Assembly: GCA_030017475.1 (NCBI GenBank)
Contig: JASEIO010000057.1
Coordinates: 1 to 6,974, forward strand
DNA: 6,974 nt
Origin: a bacterium
Lineage (GTDB): Bacteria > UBA9089 > JASEIO01
Direction of reading: 5' to 3'
Part shown: positions 1-5,830 of the stretch, one piece after another
Numbering within the stretch: position 1 is the first letter of the stretch
Layout: the number at the start of each line of letters is the position of its first letter
Notes under the pieces: generated by a model
The model's input: the letters and a program-made list of their open reading frames with translations, nothing else
Databases searched by the model: none
Told to the model about the DNA's origin: nothing
Program-made: the position numbers and the translations under genes

Positions 1-9
1 AAATATTGT

Positions 10-38
10 TTGACAATTATTACAAGACTGGATACCAT
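10..38 (+). promoter_or_regulatory. possible upstream sigma-70-like promoter (weak)
   Basis: A perfect TTGACA (10-15) is followed after 17 bp by TACCAT (33-38), which matches the TATAAT consensus at 4 of 6 positions. It lies upstream of the stronger promoter at 74-102, so it could be a tandem promoter or chance in AT-rich DNA. No gene is visible between it and position 127. Confidence 0.25.
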
Positions 39-62
39 GTACCTATGCCAGCCAAGTTTCAG

Positions 63-94
63 ATAAATTTGTATTGACACAGTTATAAATTTGT
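63..94 (+). repeat. 10-bp direct repeat bracketing the -35 box; candidate operator
   Basis: The decamer ATAAATTTGT occurs at 63-72 and again at 85-94, a start-to-start distance of 22 bp, about two helical turns. The first copy ends just before the -35 box (74-79) and the second fills the -35/-10 spacer. Two same-face direct repeats over a promoter core are typical of a dimeric or tandem-binding regulator. The regulator is unknown, and the AT-rich content allows chance. Confidence 0.4.
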
Positions 95-102
95 GATAGA
101 AT
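74..102 (+). promoter_or_regulatory. strong sigma-70-type promoter for the left gene block
   Basis: A perfect -35 TTGACA (74-79), an optimal 17-bp spacer and a -10 TAGAAT (97-102, 5 of 6) with an extended -10 TG at 94-95. Transcription would begin near 109, giving a leader of about 18 nt that contains the Shine-Dalgarno AAAGGAG (111-117), 9 nt before the ATG at 127. The short leader leaves no room for a riboswitch. Confidence 0.8.
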
Positions 103-126
103 TTTTTCATAAAGGAGATATTAAAG

Positions 127-888
127 ATGAAAATATTGGCCTTCTCTGATTTTCATGGTAAGGTAGAAATATTGGGGGGATTTTCTCGCTATTGCCAGAA
201 AATAAAACCTGATTTACTTGTTTTTACAGGAGACATAGTGAAAGGATATGCCAGGGGAGATGAGTGGTTGGAGGCAATAAAACTCAATAGAAGAAGAGAT
301 CCAAGAAAGCCAGAAATTATAGAAGAGGAAAAAGAGGATGTGAAATTTTATAGGGAATTTTATGAAGCGTTAGAGAAACTTAAAATTCCAACCTTATGTG
401 TACCTGGAAATATGGACGCTCCAGAAGATAGATTTTTTAAACATTTTTTAACCTTGAGTTTACAATCTGAAAATATTCACATAGTTCATAATAATGTAGT
501 TAAAATTGGGGAATATGTGTTCTCTGGATGGGGTGGAGAGATTACTGAAAATAAAAAAGAGGACTTTTTTGTCCTCCAATATCCGAGGATAGAGGTAGAA
601 TTTGGATTGAAGAGGATGAGATATATAGAACAAAGGAAGATATTGTTATTCCATAACCCTCCTATATCAAATATAAATCTCCATCACGAGGCCCATCGGG
701 GTTCAGGGGTTGTAAATGATCTTATCAGGGTGATATCTCCAAAGATATTATTCTGTGGACATACTCATATGCCAGGTAAATACCAGATTCTTAATACATT
801 AGTTGTAAATCCAGGTGCATCAAAAAACCGAAGTCTTGCTTTAGTAGATACGGAAACCGAAGATGTAGAATTTTTGACCTTAGATTAA
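127..888 (+). CDS. calcineurin-like metallophosphoesterase
   Basis: A 253-residue cytosolic protein of the calcineurin-like (Metallophos) superfamily, whose members hydrolyse phosphomono- or diesters at a two-metal centre. All core motifs are visible in order: D8-x-H10 near the N-terminus, G35-D36, G94-N95-M-D97, H176, and G211-H-T-H214. There is no signal peptide or membrane segment. Between the GD and GN motifs lies a charged, Lys/Glu/Arg-rich stretch (about 39-86), longer than in minimal YfcE-type enzymes, which may be a cap or substrate-selecting element. The start is supported by AAAGGAG 9 nt upstream and by DxH lying so close to the first Met. It is the first gene after the promoter at 74-102. 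The substrate cannot be told from sequence; a phosphodiesterase (for example on cyclic nucleotides or RNA ends) is as likely as a protein phosphatase. Confidence 0.9.
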   Translation: MKILAFSDFHGKVEILGGFSRYCQKIKPDLLVFTGDIVKGYARGDEWLEAIKLNRRRDPRKPEIIEEEKEDVKFYREFYEALEKLKIPTLCVPGNMDAPEDRFFKHFLTLSLQSENIHIVHNNVVKIGEYVFSGWGGEITENKKEDFFVLQYPRIEVEFGLKRMRYIEQRKILLFHNPPISNINLHHEAHRGSGVVNDLIRVISPKILFCGHTHMPGKYQILNTLVVNPGASKNRSLALVDTETEDVEFLTLD

Positions 889-1005
889 GGTGACGGATTT
901 TGCGAGTAATTCCGCTAATTTTAGTTATTTAGTCGACAGTTATCGATAAAATCTAAAGGTTAACTTAATCGGAATCTTTCGAAAAATGTGTGCTGGAGTG
1001 ACGTT
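889..1005. other. intergenic gap before carD, no clear signal
   Basis: These 117 bp hold no ORF of note. TAAAAT at 947-952 resembles a -10 box but has no good -35 at 16-18 bp. Two short palindromes, GTCGAC (932-937) and ATCGAT (942-947), lie next to each other. CGGA (894-897) can pair with TCCG (911-914), but the stem is too short and lacks a T run, so it is not a credible terminator. The gap is long enough for a second promoter, but I cannot place one. Confidence 0.3.
995..998 (+). promoter_or_regulatory. Shine-Dalgarno that fixes the carD start
   Basis: GGAG (995-998, within GGAGTGA) lies 7 nt before the ATG at 1006. It sits inside the reading frame that would open at the in-frame GTG at 988, and that GTG has no comparable site upstream. 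The ATG at 1006 is therefore the likely start. Confidence 0.7.
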
Positions 1006-1494
1006 ATGTTCAAAATTTCGGATAAGGTGGTTCATCCAAAATTTGGAATAGGTACAGTGGAGGCGATTGAAAAAAAGGTAATTCTGGGAGAAAAGAAGGG
1101 TTTTTATGTTATAAGACCATTAAAACCAACCCCTGGTAATCTAAAACTTAATATTCCTACAGAAGATAATAGATTAAGATATCCTATTAAAGAAGAGGAG
1201 ATCTCGCAAATTGAAGAGATTTTACCCCTTGAGGCAAAGGATTTACCAACGGATTGGCAAGAAAGAAGTGCTTTTGTAGAGCGGGAAGTAAACACAGGAG
1301 ACCCCTATAAATTAATATCGATAATTAGCGGTTTAGAAAAAGAGAAGAATTTATCTTCGGTAGAAGAAGAGTTATTGAAATCGGCTTGGAAATTCTTAAT
1401 CAAAGAAATAGCTTATGTGAAACATATTAAAGAAAAAGAGGCTAAAAAGATTATAGCTCGGGCTTTAAAAAAAGGCAGACGTAGTGAGAAGTAA
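1006..1494 (+). CDS. CarD/CdnL family RNA polymerase-binding transcription regulator
   Basis: A 162-residue protein of the usual CarD/CdnL length. Residues 1-70 form the RNA polymerase-interaction domain (the CarD_TRCF_RID fold shared with Mfd), recognisable from its opening VVHPKFGIGTVEAIE and the following beta strands. Residues 80-160 form the helical C-terminal domain with conserved D83-W84-x-x-R87 and the T97-G-D motif. W84 matches the tryptophan that, in characterised CarD proteins, wedges into the -10 minor groove and stabilises the open complex. By family, it binds the RNAP beta subunit at promoters and tunes initiation, often at rRNA and housekeeping promoters. The start at 1006 is preferred over the in-frame GTG at 988 because of GGAG 7 nt upstream and because the family begins with this Met-Phe-x-x-x-D-x-V pattern. 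The 3' end overlaps the next gene by 11 nt. The tail is basic (KKGRRSEK). Confidence 0.93.
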   Translation: MFKISDKVVHPKFGIGTVEAIEKKVILGEKKGFYVIRPLKPTPGNLKLNIPTEDNRLRYPIKEEEISQIEEILPLEAKDLPTDWQERSAFVEREVNTGDPYKLISIISGLEKEKNLSSVEEELLKSAWKFLIKEIAYVKHIKEKEAKKIIARALKKGRRSEK

Positions 1495-2590
1495 GGTTTA
1501 TTTCGCTGCGGCTTCGGTAAAGGAAAAACAAGGGATTTTAGAAAGGATTGAACATGCAATCAACTTAGAATTTTCTTCAATAATTGAAAAAGGGGAAATA
1601 GTTGCTATAAAGGTGCATTTAGGAGAAGCAGGGAATACAAGATACATTAGACCGATATTTTTAAGAAAGGTAGTAGAATTTGTAAAAAGTAAGGGAGGCC
1701 GCCCATTCGTAACTGATACTACTACTCTTTATAGATATAAAAGGGCAAACCTATTTGATTATTTAGAGACAGCAAGATCAAATGGGTTTACCCCAGAAAC
1801 CCTTGGATGTCCCATTATAATCGCAGATGGTTTTAAAAATACAGGGGTAGAGGTAGAGATTCAGAATCCACTGAGATTATCTAAGGTAAAGGTTGCCCAA
1901 TCAATTTATGAAGCCGATTGTATGATTTCAATCTCCCATACTACCTTCCATCCTTTTGTAACCCCTGCCTCCTCTATCAAAAATATAGGCATGGGATGTG
2001 TGACCAAAGAGACAAAGCTTCGGATGCACACAACCAATGCAAGACCTTTATATAAATCCGAAAAATGTATAAGATGTGGAATTTGTATCAAGGTCTGTTT
2101 AGGAAATGCCTTTAAAAAGGTAGATGAGGAAATCAAGTTTTCACCTTCTAAATGCATAGGGTGTGGGTTTTGTATAGCTGAATGTCCTGGTTCGGCTCTG
2201 CAAGTTTCATGGGATGAGGTTTCGACAATTGACGTTCAAAAAGGGGTGATCGATTCCTTCCGGGGAGTATCTCAAACCTTTAAAAAGAATAGATTGGGGT
2301 TTATAAATCTCTCACTGGATGTAACACTCCTCTGCGATTGTGTAAGAAGGTCAGATATCCCTGTTATACCAGACTTAGGAGCTTTTATATCCCGAGATGC
2401 ATTAGCAGTGGACAAAGCAAATTATGATTTAATCAATAAACAGGTAGGGTACCCAGACGGAAAACTTTGGAATAAAACCTGGGAAGATGTTGGAGAATTT
2501 TTAACCCCAGGTATAGGAGTCTTAAGATTTTTTCAAATGGGACATGGTGCTGGAATTGGATCGATTGATTATGAACTCATAGAGATATAA
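1484..2590 (+). CDS. DUF362 domain protein with two 4Fe-4S clusters
   Basis: A 368-residue protein with the DUF362 fold and an embedded bacterial-type ferredoxin module. The two cluster motifs are C195-x2-C198-x2-C201-x3-C205 and C224-x2-C227-x2-C230-x3-C234-P, the spacing of a 2[4Fe-4S] ferredoxin. The DUF362 portion spans both sides: an N-terminal part with VAIKVHLGE (40-48) and VTDTTTLY (76-83), then SISHTTFHPF (149-158), and a C-terminal part with L-C284-D-C286 followed by IPVIPDLGAF and the ALAVDKA motif. C284 and C286 might add a further metal site. There is no signal peptide, so it is probably cytosolic and involved in electron transfer, but the reaction is unknown for the family. Translation starts at GTG 1484, inside the end of carD, with only a weak Shine-Dalgarno-like AGGCAG upstream, which suggests translational coupling. 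The next start, purN, lies about 20 bp downstream. Confidence 0.88.
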   Translation: MRSKVYFAAASVKEKQGILERIEHAINLEFSSIIEKGEIVAIKVHLGEAGNTRYIRPIFLRKVVEFVKSKGGRPFVTDTTTLYRYKRANLFDYLETARSNGFTPETLGCPIIIADGFKNTGVEVEIQNPLRLSKVKVAQSIYEADCMISISHTTFHPFVTPASSIKNIGMGCVTKETKLRMHTTNARPLYKSEKCIRCGICIKVCLGNAFKKVDEEIKFSPSKCIGCGFCIAECPGSALQVSWDEVSTIDVQKGVIDSFRGVSQTFKKNRLGFINLSLDVTLLCDCVRRSDIPVIPDLGAFISRDALAVDKANYDLINKQVGYPDGKLWNKTWEDVGEFLTPGIGVLRFFQMGHGAGIGSIDYELIEI

Positions 2591-2609
2591 AATCAGGTTG
2601 ATGGGACGT

Positions 2610-3215
2610 ATGAACAGATTGAGGATAGCTGTCTTGGCTTCAGGAAGAGGAAGTAATTTACAGGCAATTATTGATGCAATAGAGTCTGGGGAATTAAACG
2701 CAGAGATTGTTATAGTAATAAGTGATAAGAAAAACGCTTATGCATTGAAAAGGGCAAAAAGGCATGGGATAAATAGATTATTCATTTCACCAAAGGATAA
2801 AAAAAGAGAGGAGTATGATAAGGAAATAGTTAACCAATTGCATAAATATAATGTAGAACTTGTATGTTTAGCGGGATTCATGAGGATTTTATCCCCCTAT
2901 TTTGTTAAGGAATTTAAGAATAGGATTATGAATATCCATCCGACACTTTTACCCTCTTTTCCTGGGCTGCATGGGCAAAAGCAGGCATTGGATTATGGGG
3001 TAAAGATCTCTGGCTGTACAGTACATTTTGTGGATGAAGGTTGTGATACTGGTCCTATAATCTTACAAAAGGCAGTGGAGGTTTTGGATACGGATACTGA
3101 GGAGTCATTATCTTCGAGAATCTTAGAGTGTGAACATAAACTCTATCCTCAAGCTATCTCCCTATTCGCTTCGGGAAGATTAAAGATTTTAGGAAGAAAG
3201 GTTATAATCTTATGA
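2610..3215 (+). CDS. purN: phosphoribosylglycinamide formyltransferase (GART), 10-formyl-THF dependent
   Basis: PurN transfers a formyl group from 10-formyltetrahydrofolate to glycinamide ribonucleotide, the third step of de novo purine synthesis, in the cytosol. The protein has 201 residues from this start, close to the roughly 210 of E. coli PurN. Visible signatures are S11-G-R-G-S15-N16 (phosphate binding), AGFMRILSP (88-96, folate side), N108-I-H110-P with LLPSFPGLHG, and the D146-T-G-P loop. N108, H110 and D146 correspond to the E. coli catalytic triad N106, H108 and D144. The C-terminal EHKLYPQAI helix is also typical. Start choice is uncertain: TTG 2598, ATG 2601 and ATG 2610 are in frame. 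I prefer 2610 because homologues begin only a few residues before the IAVLASG strand; an AGG at 2595-2597 is 3 nt from 2601 and 12 nt from 2610, so it does not decide. No other purine gene is visible in the window. Confidence 0.95.
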   Translation: MNRLRIAVLASGRGSNLQAIIDAIESGELNAEIVIVISDKKNAYALKRAKRHGINRLFISPKDKKREEYDKEIVNQLHKYNVELVCLAGFMRILSPYFVKEFKNRIMNIHPTLLPSFPGLHGQKQALDYGVKISGCTVHFVDEGCDTGPIILQKAVEVLDTDTEESLSSRILECEHKLYPQAISLFASGRLKILGRKVIIL

Positions 3216-3218
3216 AAT

Positions 3219-3289
3219 CAGATGTCAGAAGAATGTGTAAACAGGCTTCAGGTAAAATCTGTACCCTATGTTTTGTCATCTGTCATCTG
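3219..3289 (+). repeat. inverted repeat in the purN-MEMO gap
   Basis: CAGATGTCAG (3219-3228) and CTGTCATCTG (3280-3289) pair at 9 of 10 positions around a loop of about 51 nt. There is no T tract after it, so it is not a standard intrinsic terminator. It could be a loose stem between two genes, a regulator-binding pair, or a remnant of a small intergenic repeat. Confidence 0.4.
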
Positions 3290-3290
3290 T
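3275..3290 (+). repeat. two tandem copies of a 7-bp unit
   Basis: GTCATCT is repeated head to tail at 3275-3281 and 3282-3288, followed by GT. This array is the right arm of the inverted repeat starting at 3219. It is too short to call a microsatellite. Confidence 0.5.
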
Positions 3291-3336
3291 AGTTTCGTTA
3301 ATAATTTTGCTTAACTGGATTTGAGGGATATGTGTT

Positions 3337-4806
3337 ATGAGATATTCAATACCCATTATTATTGTATCCTTATTATTTGTAGGTTGTAGTGATACAGAGG
3401 GGGTGAAAAAGATGAGAGAACCTGCAGTAGCTGGAGCATTTTATCCAGGGGAGAAGGGAAGACTATCAAAAACGATAGATGAATTTTTAAAAGAGGTACC
3501 GAAGGAAACCATCCCTGGAAGATTAATAGCATTGATCTCTCCACATGCAGGGTATGCATATTCTGGTAAAATAGCAACGTATGGATATAAGCTATTAGAA
3601 GGACTCAGTTTTACGACTGTAGTACTTGTTGGTCCATCCCATCATGTCTATTTTCCTGGGATATCGGTTTATAAGGAAGGGTATTATAAGACCCCATTAG
3701 GAGAGATTGAAATAGATACAAAATTAGCCGAAGCCATTATGGAGGAGAACGAATCCATAAGATTCTATGAGAAGGCTCATTTACAGGAACATTCCATAGA
3801 GGTTCAACTACCTTTTTTACAAAAGGTGCTAAAGGAATTTAAGATTGTACCAATTATTATGGGAGATGCTGGAGAGAAATATTGTGATATACTGAGTTTT
3901 GCCCTTTCAAAACATATAAAGGATAAGAATATCTTGTTGATTGCATCAACTGATCTATCCCATTATCATTCTTATGAAAAGGCAGTAGCCTTGGATAGCA
4001 TAGCTAGAGATAAAGTGAAGTCACTTGATGATAAAGGTTTGATAAAGGATTTGCAGGCTGGTAAATGTGAATTGTGTGGAGGTGGTCCAACCATAGCAGT
4101 AATAAAGGCGGCGAAAGAATTGGGAGCGGATGCTTGCAAGATATTAAAATATGCAAATTCAGGAGACGTTACGGGTGATAAATCAAGGGTTGTTGGGTAT
4201 CTCTCTGCAGGGATCTATAAAAAAAACCCTCCTGAGTCAAATGAGGATTTAAGTGAAGAGGAAGGTCACTTATTACTCGATATAGCCAGAAAGACAATAG
4301 AAGGTTATGTCAAATCTAAGAAGATTCCTGAGTTTGAAATTCCACCTGGGAAATTGCACGAAAAAAGAGGGGCATTTGTCACACTTCGGAAAAGAGGTAC
4401 ATTACGTGGGTGTATTGGAAGATTTGATCCTACGGAACCATTATATCAAGTAGTTATAGATATGAGTATTGCCTCAGCAACTCAAGATGTTAGATTCTTA
4501 CCAGTCAGAGAGGAAGAATTGGAAGATATTGATATAGAAATCTCAGTTCTATCTCCTTTAAAAAGGGCAAAAGATGCCCAGGAGATTGAAATGGGTAAAC
4601 ATGGGGTTTATATAAAAAGAGGAATAAGATCTGGCTGTTATCTACCTCAAGTAGCTACAGAAACTGGATGGGATAGACAGACATTCTTAGAGAATCTATG
4701 TGCCACAAAGGCTAACTTACCAAAAGACGCCTGGCGGGATAAAGAAACAGAGATATATATCTTCACCTGTCAAATCTTTGAAGAAAAACAAGCCTCTTAT
4801 AAATAA
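3337..4806 (+). CDS. fused AmmeMemoRadiSam system protein B (MEMO1-like) and protein A (AMMECR1-like), with predicted lipoprotein signal
   Basis: A 489-residue fusion of two usually separate proteins. Residues 26-294 are a MEMO1-like domain, related to LigB-type extradiol dioxygenases: MREPAVAGAFYPG (26-38), H70-AGYAYSG, GPSH102-H103, E151-H152-S, STD206-LSH209, and C244-ELC247-GGGP. These match the metal-site histidines and the cysteine region of MEMO proteins. Residues 295-308 are a polar linker. Residues 309-485 are an AMMECR1 domain with the signature L356-RGCIG361 and SGCYLPQVA (432-440). In many bacteria and archaea both proteins occur with a radical SAM enzyme; the biochemical role is not established, and that third partner is not in this window. 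The N-terminus MRYSIPIIIVSLLFVGC looks like a lipoprotein signal with C17 as the lipidated residue, though the -3 Phe is atypical. GAGGGA (3323-3328) lies 8 nt before the ATG. A second in-frame start at 3412 would make a cytosolic form. Confidence 0.93.
   Translation: MRYSIPIIIVSLLFVGCSDTEGVKKMREPAVAGAFYPGEKGRLSKTIDEFLKEVPKETIPGRLIALISPHAGYAYSGKIATYGYKLLEGLSFTTVVLVGPSHHVYFPGISVYKEGYYKTPLGEIEIDTKLAEAIMEENESIRFYEKAHLQEHSIEVQLPFLQKVLKEFKIVPIIMGDAGEKYCDILSFALSKHIKDKNILLIASTDLSHYHSYEKAVALDSIARDKVKSLDDKGLIKDLQAGKCELCGGGPTIAVIKAAKELGADACKILKYANSGDVTGDKSRVVGYLSAGIYKKNPPESNEDLSEEEGHLLLDIARKTIEGYVKSKKIPEFEIPPGKLHEKRGAFVTLRKRGTLRGCIGRFDPTEPLYQVVIDMSIASATQDVRFLPVREEELEDIDIEISVLSPLKRAKDAQEIEMGKHGVYIKRGIRSGCYLPQVATETGWDRQTFLENLCATKANLPKDAWRDKETEIYIFTCQIFEEKQASYK
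3397..3414 (+). promoter_or_regulatory. internal Shine-Dalgarno and alternative ATG in the MEMO-AMMECR1 gene
   Basis: A purine-rich GAGGGGGTGA (3397-3406) stands 5 nt before an in-frame ATG at 3412. Starting here gives MREPAVAGAFYPG, the usual first residues of MEMO-type proteins, and drops the whole signal sequence. Either this is the only true start and the upstream codons are fortuitous, or both starts are used. Confidence 0.5.
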
Positions 4807-4878
4807 AGGTAGATGTCAATTAAGAGGTTAAAGAAAACTTCGTTTCCAAAGAGGTTTTTGTAGGTAAGGGTCATCACA
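4807..4878. other. convergent intergenic region without a clear terminator
   Basis: The 72 bp between two convergent genes should end transcription from both sides. The only hairpin seen is AAAC-TTC-GTTT (4835-4845), four base pairs and AT-rich, with no proper U tract on either strand. AAGAGGTT is repeated directly at 4822-4829 and 4849-4856. Termination here may be factor-dependent. Confidence 0.4.
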
Positions 4879-5784
4879 TCAAAATCTGGTTATTAATGAA
4901 TAGTAGTAAGTATCGCCAAATCTTCCATAGGGTTCATAGGCGAAGTCGAGGCCAAGGTTTTTCCATCTAAGGCCGATGCCACCACAGACGCTATTTCCCT
5001 CATCCTTAGGTCCTCCTCGATAGCCCACCCTGGCAGCAAGAGAGCTCAAGATCCAGTATTCTCCACCGACATTAAAGTAGGTATCTTTATCATTAGGAAG
5101 GTTTCCATCTACAGCAAGGGTAAATTTGTCATTAAATAACCTATATGCAGTACTCAATCTGAAATTCAGGGGCAATGGGTCTCCTTTCTCAACGAACTTT
5201 ATCTCTGTTCCAAGATTCTGAACGGCTAAGCCTAAAGAGAAATTCTCTATCTTATAAAGTCCGCCTAAGTCAATAGCAAAGCCTGTAGCCTGTTCATCCT
5301 CAATCTTCTCATTAATATATTTGATGTTTCCCCCAAGTGAGAACTCTTTCCCAACCCCTCTGGCATAAGATAAGGCAATAGCCGTATCATTGGCCTGATA
5401 CCCTCCGGTTGGTTTGGCATAGACATCATAGCCCTCGATCTTTTCATGGCCAAGATAGCTGATGGCCCAACCAAAGGTTCCAGCGGTAGTCGGATGGGCA
5501 TAACCTACATACCCGAAAGACATCTCCTCGAAGTAGTCAAGGTAGGTAAAAGTAGCCTCCTTTTTGGTAAGCTGAACAAGTCCAGCTGGGTTCCAGTAGA
5601 TACAAGAGGCATCATCTGCCACAGCACCAAAGGCGCCACCCATACCAATTGCCCTTGCCCCACAGGGTATCTTAAGAAAAGCTGCCCCTGTGGTCCCTAC
5701 CTTATCTGAGGCAAGGGAAGGTAGGTTTTGGCCCAGGATAAAAACCCCTACAAAAAGAGTAATTTTAAATACCTTTCTCATCAT
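4879..5784 (-). CDS. PorV/PorQ family outer-membrane beta-barrel protein
   Basis: A 301-residue protein with an N-terminal signal peptide (basic MMRK, hydrophobic core to about residue 18, likely cleavage after A25 in PSLA-SDKVG), so it is exported. The mature N-terminus carries the hallmark of the PorV/PorQ (UPF0164-like, FadL-related) barrels: G42-A-R-A-I-G-M-G-G-A then ADDASCIYWNPAGL (56-69). The rest is a run of alternating amphipathic strands with Gly/aromatic turns, ending in an aromatic C-terminal residue (SLITRF), as outer-membrane barrels do. In Bacteroidota type IX secretion, PorV is the outer-membrane shuttle that binds the C-terminal sorting domain of cargo. Many candidate-phylum genomes carry several paralogues of unproven role. 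The start is the first of two adjacent ATGs, with AGAGGGG 6 nt upstream. The gene directly upstream on the same strand encodes a cargo-like protein, 46 bp away, so they are probably co-transcribed. Confidence 0.85.
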   Translation of the reverse strand: MMRKVFKITLFVGVFILGQNLPSLASDKVGTTGAAFLKIPCGARAIGMGGAFGAVADDASCIYWNPAGLVQLTKKEATFTYLDYFEEMSFGYVGYAHPTTAGTFGWAISYLGHEKIEGYDVYAKPTGGYQANDTAIALSYARGVGKEFSLGGNIKYINEKIEDEQATGFAIDLGGLYKIENFSLGLAVQNLGTEIKFVEKGDPLPLNFRLSTAYRLFNDKFTLAVDGNLPNDKDTYFNVGGEYWILSSLAARVGYRGGPKDEGNSVCGGIGLRWKNLGLDFAYEPYGRFGDTYYYSLITRF

Positions 5785-5790
5785 AGTTAT

Positions 5791-5797
5791 CCCCTCT
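5791..5797 (-). promoter_or_regulatory. ribosome binding site of the PorV-like gene
   Basis: Read on the minus strand, AGAGGGG lies 6 nt before the first ATG (5784-5782) and 9 nt before the second (5781-5779). Both spacings are workable, so the N-terminus could be MMRK or MRK; the signal peptide is unaffected. Confidence 0.65.
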
Positions 5798-5830
5798 TTC
5801 TACTATTTACTTTATACCCAATGCCCTGTA

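Noticed and set aside
988-1005. GTG at 988 as the carD start
   Set aside because: The six extra residues (MCWSDV) are not CarD-like, the GTG has no upstream Shine-Dalgarno, and GGAG at 995-998 serves the ATG at 1006.
2598-2609. TTG 2598 or ATG 2601 as the purN start
   Set aside because: They add residues before the normal N-terminal beta strand of PurN, and the AGG at 2595-2597 overlaps or nearly touches them. ATG 2601 remains possible.
1104-3577. Minus-strand frames opposite carD, DUF362 and MEMO (1104-1295, 1906-2157, 3359-3577)
   Set aside because: They are antisense shadows of well-supported genes with low-complexity translations and no recognisable domain.
4833-4846. Hairpin GAAAACTTCGTTTC as an intrinsic terminator
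   Set aside because: The stem is about four AT-rich pairs and no U tract follows on either strand.
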